Assembly: GCA_030041535.1 (NCBI GenBank)
Contig: JASHNR010000025.1
Coordinates: 1-43,711, forward strand
DNA length: 43,711 nt
Direction of reading: 5' to 3'
From: Nitrosopumilaceae archaeon
GTDB taxonomy: Archaea; Thermoproteota; Nitrososphaeria; Nitrososphaerales; Nitrosopumilaceae
Both the position numbers and the translations under genes were made by a program. The notes beneath the pieces were generated by a model. The model ran no database searches, had not been told where the DNA came from, and worked only from the letters and a program-made list of their open reading frames with translations. Shown one piece after another: positions 29,954 through 37,617 of this stretch (position 1 is its first letter; every line of letters starts with the position of its first letter).

Positions 29954-29989
29954 GTCTGTTCTTGGTGGAAGTCCTCCGGGAGCAGACCC
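29954..29989. terminator. strong hairpin between convergent genes
   Basis: 36-nt hairpin: outer 9-bp arm (29954-29962 with 29981-29989, one G-T pair) continuing into G-T pairs, GG/CC, one T-T mismatch and GG/CC around an AAGT loop, followed by CCCCTTTTGTT. It lies between the convergent genes 29463 and 30011. Bidirectional 3' end structure is the simplest reading; a small RNA is the alternative. Confidence 0.4.
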
Positions 29990-30010
29990 CTTTTGTTATT
30001 GTTTCTTGCA

Positions 30011-30340
30011 TCAACTAAACTGCTCTTCAAGCAAGTCTACGCAAGAAAGCAAGAGGTCTTTACTTTTTTTCACAAGCCATCCTGGAAACTCTTCTACTGT
30101 GAAAACTAGTTGCTGCTGGAAACTTGGAGGTATGCCTCCTCCTGATGTTACTACTTGTACTATTACATAGTCTTCAGTCAACGTGCAAACTGTTTCTTGG
30201 TATGACTCCCCTTCCTCTTCCATGCTGTTTCTATATAGTATGATAGGCATCTTTGTCTTTGTCACATGGGACGATCCTTTCTTTAACAATACTTGAAAGT
30301 GGGACAAAAGCCAACCATCGAGAGTTATTTGCTTGGGCAT
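30011..30340 (-). CDS. uncharacterised 109-aa protein downstream of ileS
   Basis: Soluble protein: amphipathic start (PKQITLDGWLLSHFQVLLKKG), strands (KMPIILYRNS, VCTLTEDYVIVQVVTSGGG) and a C-terminal helix (FTVEEFPGWLVKKSKDLLLSCVDLLEEQ). No motif is recognised. It lies 44 nt downstream of ileS on the same strand, so co-transcription is possible. The overlapping plus-strand ORF at 29859 lacks promoter support and has poor composition. Confidence 0.65.
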   Translation of the reverse strand: MPKQITLDGWLLSHFQVLLKKGSSHVTKTKMPIILYRNSMEEEGESYQETVCTLTEDYVIVQVVTSGGGIPPSFQQQLVFTVEEFPGWLVKKSKDLLLSCVDLLEEQFS

Positions 30341-30384
30341 GAGAATTAATCTCTGTTTAATTATTTAATTGGATGGATAAAACC

Positions 30385-33300
30385 TTACTCAATTGAGATT
30401 TGGATCTTTTGACCATCCAGATCTTCATCTTTGTAACTTTTGGCCTTGTCTGAAAACTCTACTCTTTTCACCCTTACAAGGAAGGCAAGGTCTGACTGTT
30501 TTTCGTTGACCATTGTAAGTGAATCATCATCAAGACCTAGTATGTATGCCGCATCAAGAACATCGGTTGGATTGTATCCGCGTTCCTTTCTGAGTACCTG
30601 CAATCGTCTTGCTATGTCTCGAACCAGGCCACGCGCCATCATTTCACGATTTCTTGATGTACTGATAAACACTATGAGAGAATCATGTCTTGCCATTGCA
30701 TGGCCTTTCTGCTCTGTAAAATCTATCACAAAATCGTCTTCATCTAGCTCAATTTTGGTACTGCCAAGATCAAAGCTAAATGTCCCATTTTTCAATAATC
30801 CTTCTACAATTATGTTAGGGTCTGTCTCTGAAAACTTTGCTACAAGATTTCCCATGTCTTGTTTTGCTTTTGGGCCTATCTTCTTTCGTTCAAGTTCGAC
30901 TTGGGGGATGATGGGCAATCCTGCCTTCATTAGGTTTGATACAAGCTCAAGTCCTTCAGATTTTGGCAATTCAACTATTTTGTATTTTTCTACATTGAGT
31001 TGTGATAAAAGTAGCTCTGACAAAGATTCAAGTTTTTGTTTCTGTAATGGCTCAACGCAAATGATTGCTTCATTTAATGGCCATCTTCGTTTTAATTTTC
31101 CTTTCATTCTTGCAGCAGCTGAAACAGACACGGCTTCTTTCATCAAGTCAAATGCTTCCTCAGTTTTTTCACTGATTAGCGACTGCTGTGGGACAGGAAA
31201 GTCCTCCAAGAGTATGCTCTTTTTTTCAGAAAACATTGTGGTGTGCAGATATTGTGTCGTAAATGGACAAATTGGGTGAATTAAAACATCGATTGTTCTT
31301 AAAATCTCATACAGTGTTGCATAGATTGCAAGTCTTCTTTCTCTTAATGACTCGTCTTCTGTCCACAATTCTTCCCTGGTTATTGGAATGTAAACTTGGC
31401 TTACGGAATTTATGATAAAATCATCTATTGCTCTTGCTGATTCATGGAACCTGCATCTTTCTTGAGACTCTATTATTGACGAAATCAATTTTTGAAGCTT
31501 TGATAATATCCAAATCTCTGGTTCTTTTAGAAGATTCTTGTCTTTTGACCATTGTACGGTGAAAGTCTTGTCGTACTTGTCATATTCACTATTTTGTTTC
31601 AGGTAGATGTGTAAGTGATATAACGTGCTGAGAATCTGGTAGGGCCGTGATACAAGCTCGTCTGTGCTAAAGTTGAGAGGCTCAATTGGGCTTGATTTCC
31701 ACATGAAATACAACCGAATCAAATCTACAGAGTACTTGTTTAACAGCTCTATTGCATCTAGCACATTGCCTTGGCTCTTGCTCATCTTGTTGCCATTTTT
31801 GTCAAGCACATGTCCTTGAAAGAGAAATGATTTGAATGGGGCAACAGGCGCATCATTGAATATTACATTTTCAATTAATAGTGTATATGCCCATCCTCTT
31901 GTCTGGTCTATGCCTTCGGTAAGAAATGCGGCAGGGATGTATTCTTGATAATCGCTATTGGTAAGTGATGCATACGGTGCGGCTCCACTGTTGTGCCATG
32001 TATCCAAAACAAACTGCTCTCTTTCCATCTTTGAATTACACTTGTCACAATTTATCACCACCTTGTCTATCCATGGACGATGCATCTCAAAATTTGGTCC
32101 ATCTGGAAGCTCTGACGCAACCTTTGTTATGTCATCTCTTGAGAAGAACCATTTTTGGTTACCGCATTTTTTGCAGTTCCAAAGAGGTAATGGACAGCCC
32201 CAAATGCGTTCCCGTGAAATACACCAGGGATGACGATCTTTAATGATTTCAACAAATCTGTTTCTTGGCGGCTCAAAAAAATATTCTACGCTCTCTGCTG
32301 CCTTTACTGCCTTGTCTCCAAGCCTGTCAAGAAAATAAAAGAACCCTCTTCTTGCAAGCCAGAGCAGTTTGTGCTGTGATCTCCAGCACAATGGGTATTG
32401 GTGTTTTATTTTTCCAATTCGTACAAGTGCGTTTTTTTCCTTGATTGCGCTAACTATCTTGTCGTCTGCATCTCTTACAAAAAGGCCTGCAAAGACTCCT
32501 GCATCTTTTGTAAATTTTGCCTCGTCATTTATTGGGTTAAAAATTGGTATTTTTCTTTTTGTTGCAATCTCAAAGTCTTCCTCTCCGTTTGCAGGAGACA
32601 AGTGAACAAGACCGCTTCCGGTTTGTACATCTACAAAATCCTCTGATACTACAATGTGAAAATTGGGAAGAGCGGAACGTTCTCTGAGCCCTGGAATCTC
32701 ATCTAAAAGAGGATGAATGTACTTTTTTCCTTCAAGGGTGGCACCCTTTACCTCACTGATGACTATATGCTTCTCGACTCGGGCTTCCTTCATAAATTCT
32801 TCTAGGCGGCTTTTGCCTACCAGCCATACCTCGTCTCCCACTTTGGCATGGACATAATCTTCATCTGGGTTTACTCCGACCATTGTATCAGTAACAAGCG
32901 TAAATGGCATTGTGGTCCAAACAATAAGATAAAGATCTTCGTCTTGCATCTTCACTTTGTAATAAAGAGACGGGTCCTGAACCGTATCATATCCTTGGTT
33001 TACTTCGGCATGACTTAGCGATGTCTGACAGCTTGGGCAGTACGCCACTACCTTGTAGGCTTCAGAAAGAATTCCACTCTCATGAGCTTTTTTTAGATAT
33101 TTCCATTCTCGTTCAATGTATTCATCCTTGTATGTCCAGTATGCATTTTTTTGGTTAAATGACATTCCCAATAATTTGTCAGACTCTATCCACTTCTCGT
33201 TGAATCTGTGTACGATTTTTTTGCATTCTGCAACAATTTTTTCTATTCCCGCAGATTCTATTACTTGTGACTTGCTTCCTGAGATACCAAGTTCTTTTTC

Positions 33301-33582
33301 TGCCTGCAGCTCAACTGGAAGACCCTGTGTGTCCCACCCAGCATTGAAAACAATCTTGTAGCCTCGCAGAGTAGTGTACCTATACCACAAATCTTTCATT
33401 ACTCGGCCACGAAGGTGTCCTGCATGGGGAATCCCGTTCATAGTGGGGGGACCTTCTATGAAGACAGTCTTTTTTGTTTTATTTGTAGACTCGAAAATTA
33501 ATTTCTCTAAATCGATGCCTGATAACTGCTGTTTTACTTCAGCTTCTATCTTCTTTGGATTAAACTCGCTTGAAATCTGCAT
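30385..33582 (-). CDS. ileS: isoleucyl-tRNA synthetase
   Basis: A 1065-aa class Ia synthetase: Ile + ATP + tRNA(Ile) to Ile-tRNA. The Rossmann HIGH motif appears as NGIPHAGHLRGR (about residue 53) and the KMSKS loop as GNKMSKSQGN (about residue 600). The inserted editing domain has the TTMPFTLVTDT-type segment (WTTMPFTLVTDT), and the rest is the anticodon-binding helical domain and the long C-terminal extension typical of archaeal/eukaryotic-type IleRS. Zinc Cys pairs are present (CPSCQTS; CKKCGN with CDKCNS). ATG start with TATA-like CTTTATAAAATC about 25-30 nt upstream. Confidence 0.98.
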   Translation of the reverse strand: MQISSEFNPKKIEAEVKQQLSGIDLEKLIFESTNKTKKTVFIEGPPTMNGIPHAGHLRGRVMKDLWYRYTTLRGYKIVFNAGWDTQGLPVELQAEKELGISGSKSQVIESAGIEKIVAECKKIVHRFNEKWIESDKLLGMSFNQKNAYWTYKDEYIEREWKYLKKAHESGILSEAYKVVAYCPSCQTSLSHAEVNQGYDTVQDPSLYYKVKMQDEDLYLIVWTTMPFTLVTDTMVGVNPDEDYVHAKVGDEVWLVGKSRLEEFMKEARVEKHIVISEVKGATLEGKKYIHPLLDEIPGLRERSALPNFHIVVSEDFVDVQTGSGLVHLSPANGEEDFEIATKRKIPIFNPINDEAKFTKDAGVFAGLFVRDADDKIVSAIKEKNALVRIGKIKHQYPLCWRSQHKLLWLARRGFFYFLDRLGDKAVKAAESVEYFFEPPRNRFVEIIKDRHPWCISRERIWGCPLPLWNCKKCGNQKWFFSRDDITKVASELPDGPNFEMHRPWIDKVVINCDKCNSKMEREQFVLDTWHNSGAAPYASLTNSDYQEYIPAAFLTEGIDQTRGWAYTLLIENVIFNDAPVAPFKSFLFQGHVLDKNGNKMSKSQGNVLDAIELLNKYSVDLIRLYFMWKSSPIEPLNFSTDELVSRPYQILSTLYHLHIYLKQNSEYDKYDKTFTVQWSKDKNLLKEPEIWILSKLQKLISSIIESQERCRFHESARAIDDFIINSVSQVYIPITREELWTEDESLRERRLAIYATLYEILRTIDVLIHPICPFTTQYLHTTMFSEKKSILLEDFPVPQQSLISEKTEEAFDLMKEAVSVSAAARMKGKLKRRWPLNEAIICVEPLQKQKLESLSELLLSQLNVEKYKIVELPKSEGLELVSNLMKAGLPIIPQVELERKKIGPKAKQDMGNLVAKFSETDPNIIVEGLLKNGTFSFDLGSTKIELDEDDFVIDFTEQKGHAMARHDSLIVFISTSRNREMMARGLVRDIARRLQVLRKERGYNPTDVLDAAYILGLDDDSLTMVNEKQSDLAFLVRVKRVEFSDKAKSYKDEDLDGQKIQISIE

Positions 33583-33694
33583 GATAATGGCTATAATTTT
33601 ACTGATTTTATAAAGGTACGATAGAACCTGCTTGAATTGTATTATTAAAAAAGTAAGTACTGCTAAAAGCTGCTTTCATTGACCACGTTGTATG

Positions 33695-34093
33695 CTATGC
33701 CCAGATTCTAACTGTACCTTTTTTACATTTCTCGTAAAGTCCTATCTTGTACAGTTTTTTCTCTAGCTCCTTTTTGAGCTCCTTTGGAACTGCTATGTGG
33801 AGAGGAATCTCTTTGCCGTTCATCTCTCTGCCTGTAAATGCCTTTAACTGTGCATTTATGTTCGGATCTCCTTTGATTCTAGTCTTGACTTCTCCTAGAT
33901 GTCGTAGCGCACCCTTCATACCTTCCAAATCCGGGACATGTCCGTCTCTTTCTTTTGGTTTTGGAAGTTTTCTGTATTTTTCATCAAAGTATTCTGGCAT
34001 CTCTGCCATGTCAATGTGTGTTACTGTAATTCCTTGGGATTCCAACGTGGCTGCAAGCAAGTTTAGCATTTTTTGGTGCTCCACGGATGTCAT
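33695..34093 (-). CDS. PD-(D/E)XK nuclease-like protein
   Basis: A 132-aa protein. N-terminal helix-strand (KMLNLLAATLESQGITVTHID), then DGHVPDLEG at about residue 48 and, about 17 residues later, LGEVKTRI. The spacing PD ... ExK with hydrophobic strands is the core of the PD-(D/E)XK nuclease/resolvase fold. The C-terminal half (IPLHIAVPKELKKELEKKLYKIG) supplies the strand-helix after the core, ending in a basic tail with RIWA. The assignment is by motif pattern only; it may be a DNA-repair or RNA-processing nuclease, or an inactive relative. Confidence 0.6.
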   Translation of the reverse strand: MTSVEHQKMLNLLAATLESQGITVTHIDMAEMPEYFDEKYRKLPKPKERDGHVPDLEGMKGALRHLGEVKTRIKGDPNINAQLKAFTGREMNGKEIPLHIAVPKELKKELEKKLYKIGLYEKCKKGTVRIWA

Positions 34094-34211
34094 GCTAGTA
34101 ATATCTGAAGATGATTAAATTTAGGTATTGTTTGCTTTTGGCTCTACTGCAAATAGGTTTTGGTTCTAAATCAGAACATATCAATCATATTGTCATGCCA
34201 AAATCAGGAAG

Positions 34212-34235
34212 GGGGAAAGTCCAACGTCTTTCCCC
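34212..34235 (-). terminator. GC-rich hairpin with a competing alternative
   Basis: GGGGAAAG-N8-CTTTCCCC (perfect 8 bp) lies downstream of gene 34298 on the minus strand. The 3' CCCC can alternatively pair with GGGG at about 34246-34249. Likely a 3' end structure between two genes on the minus strand; the alternative pairing may be accidental. Confidence 0.4.
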
Positions 34236-34253
34236 GCTTTTCTATGGGGCCTA

Positions 34254-34350
34254 AAGATGAGCCCTGTGTAGCCTATCCAAATGTATTGGAAGATTGTCTA
34301 CCAGTTCCACATGGGGTTGACTCTGAAGATGAGTGCTACGTAGCCTATCA
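34254..34350. repeat. two imperfect direct repeats, 72 nt apart
   Basis: AAGATGAG ... GTAGCCTATC occurs at 34254-34278 and 34326-34350, with ATGGGG preceding each copy. The right copy encodes the last membrane segment of gene 34298 (IGYVALIFR); the left copy lies after its stop codon but is in frame with it (IGYTGLIFR). Confidence 0.6.
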
Positions 34351-34546
34351 CAACGCCTGCACAGATCAAACCTGCTGATTCATAGAATGCGGCTGGATTG
34401 TTTCCACCACCGTATCCGCCAGCTTCTGGGTTGATGACAAAGATGGTCACAAATATACACGCCAACATTATCGCAACTGCTATTGGAATGTATCCATCGT
34501 GGCGTTTTGTTTGTTGGAATTTACTAGGTGCATCACTTGTTGACAT
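34298..34546 (-). CDS. small two-helix membrane protein
   Basis: About 82 aa: polar N terminus (STSDAPSKFQQTKRHDG), helix 1 (YIPIAVAIMLACIFVTIFVI), Gly-rich loop (GGYGGGNNP), helix 2 (AGLICAGVVIGYVALIFR) and VNPMWNW end. The longest ORF starts at 34579, but ATG 34546 is at a leaderless distance from TATA-like CTATATTTACG. The function is not recognised; it could be an accessory subunit of a membrane complex. A near copy of its last segment follows the stop codon in the same frame. Confidence 0.7.
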   Translation of the reverse strand: MSTSDAPSKFQQTKRHDGYIPIAVAIMLACIFVTIFVINPEAGGYGGGNNPAAFYESAGLICAGVVIGYVALIFRVNPMWNW

Positions 34547-34643
34547 CGCCTTAGATACGTTGTACGTAAATATAGGCATATACTGAATTTTTAATACAAA
34601 TGTATAGAAAAATGCTTAATTATTGAACAAACGTGCATATTGC

Positions 34644-35090
34644 ATGGCAGTTGACGATCTGGATAAACGCATATTGAAAGAATTATTGAAGAACTCAAAG
34701 CGCTCCTATCGCCAACTAGCAGACGAGCTGGAAATTGCGCCAGGAACTGTTCTTAAGAGAATAAAGGACTTGGAGTCAAAAGGAATAATCAAGGGTTATT
34801 CGATAATTGTGGATCAAGGAAAGCTAGGCTCTCCAATTATTGCTTTGATTGAGATAATTTCATCAGGCGGCAAATTGGAAGAGATGGGAAAAAAACTCTC
34901 AAAGCTTCCAAACCTATATGGTATCTACGAAACTACTGGCTCACCTGACGCAATTATAATTGGAAAATTCAAGGATACCGATGAGCTTGGCAAGTTTGCA
35001 AGACATCTTTTAGGTCTTCCATCTGTTAGCAGAACAAATACTCATGTAGTGTTGAACACTGTCAAAGAAGACTTTAGAATTTTGATATAA
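34644..35090 (+). CDS. Lrp/AsnC-family regulator
   Basis: About 148 aa. N-terminal HTH: DDLDKRILKELLKNSKRSYRQLADELEIAPGTVLKRIKDLESKGIIKGYS, the typical Lrp layout. C-terminal RAM/AsnC ligand domain: SPIIALIEIISSGG ... LPNLYGIYETTGSPDAIIIGKF. It binds DNA as a dimer or octamer and usually responds to amino acids; its ligand is unknown. The ORF extends to TTG 34623, but ATG 34644 begins the standard N terminus and is about 28 nt from TATA-like GCTTAATTA. Confidence 0.92.
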   Translation: MAVDDLDKRILKELLKNSKRSYRQLADELEIAPGTVLKRIKDLESKGIIKGYSIIVDQGKLGSPIIALIEIISSGGKLEEMGKKLSKLPNLYGIYETTGSPDAIIIGKFKDTDELGKFARHLLGLPSVSRTNTHVVLNTVKEDFRILI

Positions 35091-35129
35091 ATATAACAGA
35101 TGAATCGTTTCTAAAATAAAAAATTCGTA

Positions 35130-36302
35130 CTAGGTTAACGCTATTTTGGAATCAACCTTGATGTGTATCTTCTCACCAGTGTGCTGGTGATCATTGTAAA
35201 TCATCTTCGTTTTGATTCCTTTTTTGTTCAGGTATCCTTCAAGCAAAAGTGCCCACGGAATTGAATGACCACTGTTCATCTTTGATTCTATTACAAAGTG
35301 ATTACCCTGAGATTCATATCTGAGATGGCCTGAACATGTAATATCTAGGGTAGAGTCAACCAGGGAGATTATCTCGTCAAGTGTCTTTGATTGTAGGTCT
35401 AGCCCATTTTTCTCTAAGAATACTATGATGTCTACCCCCCTGCCTTTTGAGTTTAGTATTGAATTTAGGACAAATCCCAGGCCATTTTCATTTATCAATT
35501 GCACTACCTTGAGGGTCTCTTGCGCATCTGACTTTGTCATATCTGATAAATTGTTAACCTTTATCCCGCTCTTCCATGTCTGTTCAAAAGTCTTGACCTG
35601 GTTTATGCCAAGCACATCAGTGGATAGAAATATTGCACCCTTGCCGTTGCTGCTGTTAATCATGAGAATCTCGGAATCATCAAAGGTAATCATGTTTTGA
35701 GAAACCTCTGCAGTTTTGAGCCTTATTTCTACTGGCAAATTATGAAAAGCCTCTGTTCCTATCACGTTTGACGGAATTATTATCTTGATATCGATATTTC
35801 TTCTCAGAGCTATCAAGAGCTCTTCTTTGCATTGTGAGATAAGGTTGAGTCCCCATGAATCAACTATTGCATGAACTGATGTCTTGGAACCATCTATCAT
35901 AGACTGGAATTGTTTGAATACATAGTTTTGAGTAAGGTGAAAATATCTCTTCTCTTCTGAGCCTCTTGCTTTTTTGCTATCCTCACTGAGCCGCTTTAGT
36001 TTGGTGGTAAGGCGGTTCATTGCATTTACGCGATTTATCTGATCTTGTATGATTTCATCAAATGCATCTTCTGGTGCAATTGCAGTGCACATTATTGGTT
36101 TGCTTTTTGATATTATAGCAATCTTCTTTTTTTCAAGTTTTAGTAGCGTTGGATACACCTTGGTTCTGGGCAAGTCGGAATAATATGCAAGTTCGCTTGC
36201 AGATATAGTACCTTTTGTAATCAATGTGACATAGGCTTGAGCTTCGTATTTGCTCAGCCCAAATTCTTCCAAGCTTACTGCTAAATCTTGCCCCTTGACC
36301 AT
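35130..36302 (-). CDS. TrmB-family transcriptional regulator
   Basis: A 390-aa protein. Residues about 8-75 are the TrmB winged helix (LEEFGLSKYEAQAYVTLITKG, ISASELAYYSDLPRTKVYPTLLKLEKK), followed by a coiled linker (about residues 85-118) and a PLD-like effector region (about 125-255). A further C-terminal domain (about 265-385) with GHSIPWALLLEGYLNKKG is of a type found in archaeal regulators of this group. Divergent from the ESCRT-III-like/CdvC operon, with palindromes in the 159-nt gap, so it may control that operon. Confidence 0.85.
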   Translation of the reverse strand: MVKGQDLAVSLEEFGLSKYEAQAYVTLITKGTISASELAYYSDLPRTKVYPTLLKLEKKKIAIISKSKPIMCTAIAPEDAFDEIIQDQINRVNAMNRLTTKLKRLSEDSKKARGSEEKRYFHLTQNYVFKQFQSMIDGSKTSVHAIVDSWGLNLISQCKEELLIALRRNIDIKIIIPSNVIGTEAFHNLPVEIRLKTAEVSQNMITFDDSEILMINSSNGKGAIFLSTDVLGINQVKTFEQTWKSGIKVNNLSDMTKSDAQETLKVVQLINENGLGFVLNSILNSKGRGVDIIVFLEKNGLDLQSKTLDEIISLVDSTLDITCSGHLRYESQGNHFVIESKMNSGHSIPWALLLEGYLNKKGIKTKMIYNDHQHTGEKIHIKVDSKIALT

Positions 36303-36391
36303 TGACTGGAGTCGTCTATTTGTAAGGTAAGCTTAATAGCTAAATTCATTGAACAAAGGCTAGAAAAAATACTAAGCTGTATCTCAAGACC

Positions 36392-36422
36392 GTGTTACTG
36401 TGGTGACACAAGTTACCGTAAC
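36392..36422. promoter_or_regulatory. nested palindromes between trmB-like gene and ESCRT operon
   Basis: GTGTTAC-TGTG-GTGACAC (one mismatch) at 36392-36409 and GTTAC-C-GTAAC (perfect) at 36412-36422, side by side. GTTAC-type half-sites occur four times. They sit just upstream of the ESCRT operon's TATA region, a usual place for an archaeal regulator to bind. Confidence 0.5.
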
Positions 36423-36424
36423 AT

Positions 36425-36445
36425 GGGTTTGATATATCAAAACCC
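36425..36445 (+). promoter_or_regulatory. palindromic TATA region of the ESCRT operon
   Basis: TTTGATATATCAAA (perfect 14-bp palindrome, 36428-36441) flanked by GGG and CCC. The TATA-like GATATATC is about 28 nt before ATG 36462, so this is probably core promoter; the symmetry could also serve a repressor. Confidence 0.5.
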
Positions 36446-36461
36446 AATCTTGTAATTGAAA

Positions 36462-37025
36462 ATGGCAACTCAATCAAAATGGGTAATAAAAGATGAGAGC
36501 AAAAATCAGATTGTTCGTGCAAGCACCATAAAGCCTAGGCTAGACTATGCAACTGAGACTGTAGATGGCATATTGGAAATCTTGGTACAAAATAGACGCA
36601 GTTTGAACGAATCTAATTTGATACTCTATAGAAGATCTGATGGTACTGCAGAATCGCTCAAAGCACTTCAAAGAGAAGTGCGACATGAGCTTGAAATCTC
36701 ATACGCAGTAGAATCGTTAAGGCAGGTAAGGCGAAGCCTTGACTCCATTGCAGGCATGGGAAATGTTCCTGCTGGCCTTGCTCCTACAATATCAATTGTA
36801 AGAATAGTCAGGTCAAGGATGCTCTCTTTGCTGCCTGTAATTGACCTTGAGCTAGGCGAGCTATCTCTTCTCTTAGCTGGGGTCATAATAGATGCGGCGC
36901 ACCTTGCAGGCTCTACTCTTGACTTTGGAAGGGCAAATGAAGAGTCGCAAAGACTATTGGATGAAGCTAAATTGATTGCCGACTCTAAAATATGCAAGCA
37001 ATTTCCTAATCTAGATTTCCTGTAA
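36462..37025 (+). CDS. ESCRT-III-like protein (CdvB family relative)
   Basis: About 187 aa, nearly all helical. The first part (IKPRLDYATETVDGILEILVQN, then LQREVRHELEISYAVESLRQVRRSLDSI) matches ESCRT-III helices 1-2. A short GNVPAGLAPT linker leads to ISIVRIVRSRMLSLLPVIDLELGELSLLLAG, the helix 3-5 region with the conserved central Pro. ESCRT-III proteins polymerise on membranes and are remodelled by Vps4/CdvC. It is the first gene of the operon with cdvC. I prefer ATG 36462 over TTG 36456. Family assignment is by helix pattern; it is shorter than a full CdvB and lacks a clear MIM tail. Confidence 0.65.
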   Translation: MATQSKWVIKDESKNQIVRASTIKPRLDYATETVDGILEILVQNRRSLNESNLILYRRSDGTAESLKALQREVRHELEISYAVESLRQVRRSLDSIAGMGNVPAGLAPTISIVRIVRSRMLSLLPVIDLELGELSLLLAGVIIDAAHLAGSTLDFGRANEESQRLLDEAKLIADSKICKQFPNLDFL

Positions 37026-37033
37026 GGCATCAC

Positions 37034-37606
37034 ATGTTGGATTTCTCAAAGGATGACACTGGGCACGATCTGTCTCATCCTCTTTTTAGAATCAAGACTT
37101 TATCATCAAAGATAGAGCAAAAAATTATGCAAAAAGACAAGGGAACACAAGATGGTTTTATCGAGACACTCTCAGTTGAGGAATTGAAGGATTTGCGACA
37201 GGTGATTCTTGCATCTGAATACCTGCTTACAAAATATCAAGACAAAAAAGACCTCAAGGCATTCTTGGAGGAGTTTATTGGCATAATCATGCATGCTACA
37301 AACTCCATAAATGGATTAAGAGATGAACTGGAAGACTTGGTAATATCAGCAGAGGTTGCATTGCAGCAGATTCACACGTTGCATGACGATGTAACCCGGA
37401 ACCTGGCCTTTGGGCAAGGGTCTCAAACAAAGCTTGATGACTTTAGGTTATCACGCGTACCTCCCTCACCTGTACTGGCAAAGCCTGTCAGTGCATCTCA
37501 TGATATGACGCCTCCAGTAACACAACCAAGTTCAATTAATTTAACAAATCCTACTAGACGAGTTCACACCAGTGATTACCTAACAAGAACCGAAGTGGGA
37601 ATCTAG
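37034..37606 (+). CDS. helical protein with a proline-rich tail, between ESCRT-III-like gene and cdvC
   Basis: A 190-aa protein. Residues about 25-130 are helical with coiled-coil character (LSVEELKDLRQVILASEYLLTKYQ, FLEEFIGIIMHATNSINGL, LVISAEVALQQIHTLHDDV). From about residue 140 the chain is disordered and Pro/Ser/Thr-rich, with LSRVPPSPVLAKPV resembling a MIM2-type peptide that binds MIT domains. The next gene encodes an MIT-containing ATPase, so this tail may dock on it. I do not recognise the fold; it could be a second ESCRT-III-like subunit or an adaptor. Eight-nt gap before it, eleven after. Confidence 0.6.
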   Translation: MLDFSKDDTGHDLSHPLFRIKTLSSKIEQKIMQKDKGTQDGFIETLSVEELKDLRQVILASEYLLTKYQDKKDLKAFLEEFIGIIMHATNSINGLRDELEDLVISAEVALQQIHTLHDDVTRNLAFGQGSQTKLDDFRLSRVPPSPVLAKPVSASHDMTPPVTQPSSINLTNPTRRVHTSDYLTRTEVGI

Positions 37607-37617
37607 TTGACAATATT

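Noticed and set aside
30440-31279. 279-codon plus-strand ORF
   Set aside because: Antisense to ileS, Ser-rich mirror composition, and no promoter or family.
2590-36457. Identical 15-nt word CCCAATCTTGTAATT at 2590 and 36443
   Set aside because: A match of this length is expected by chance a few times in an AT-rich window of this size; contexts are unrelated.
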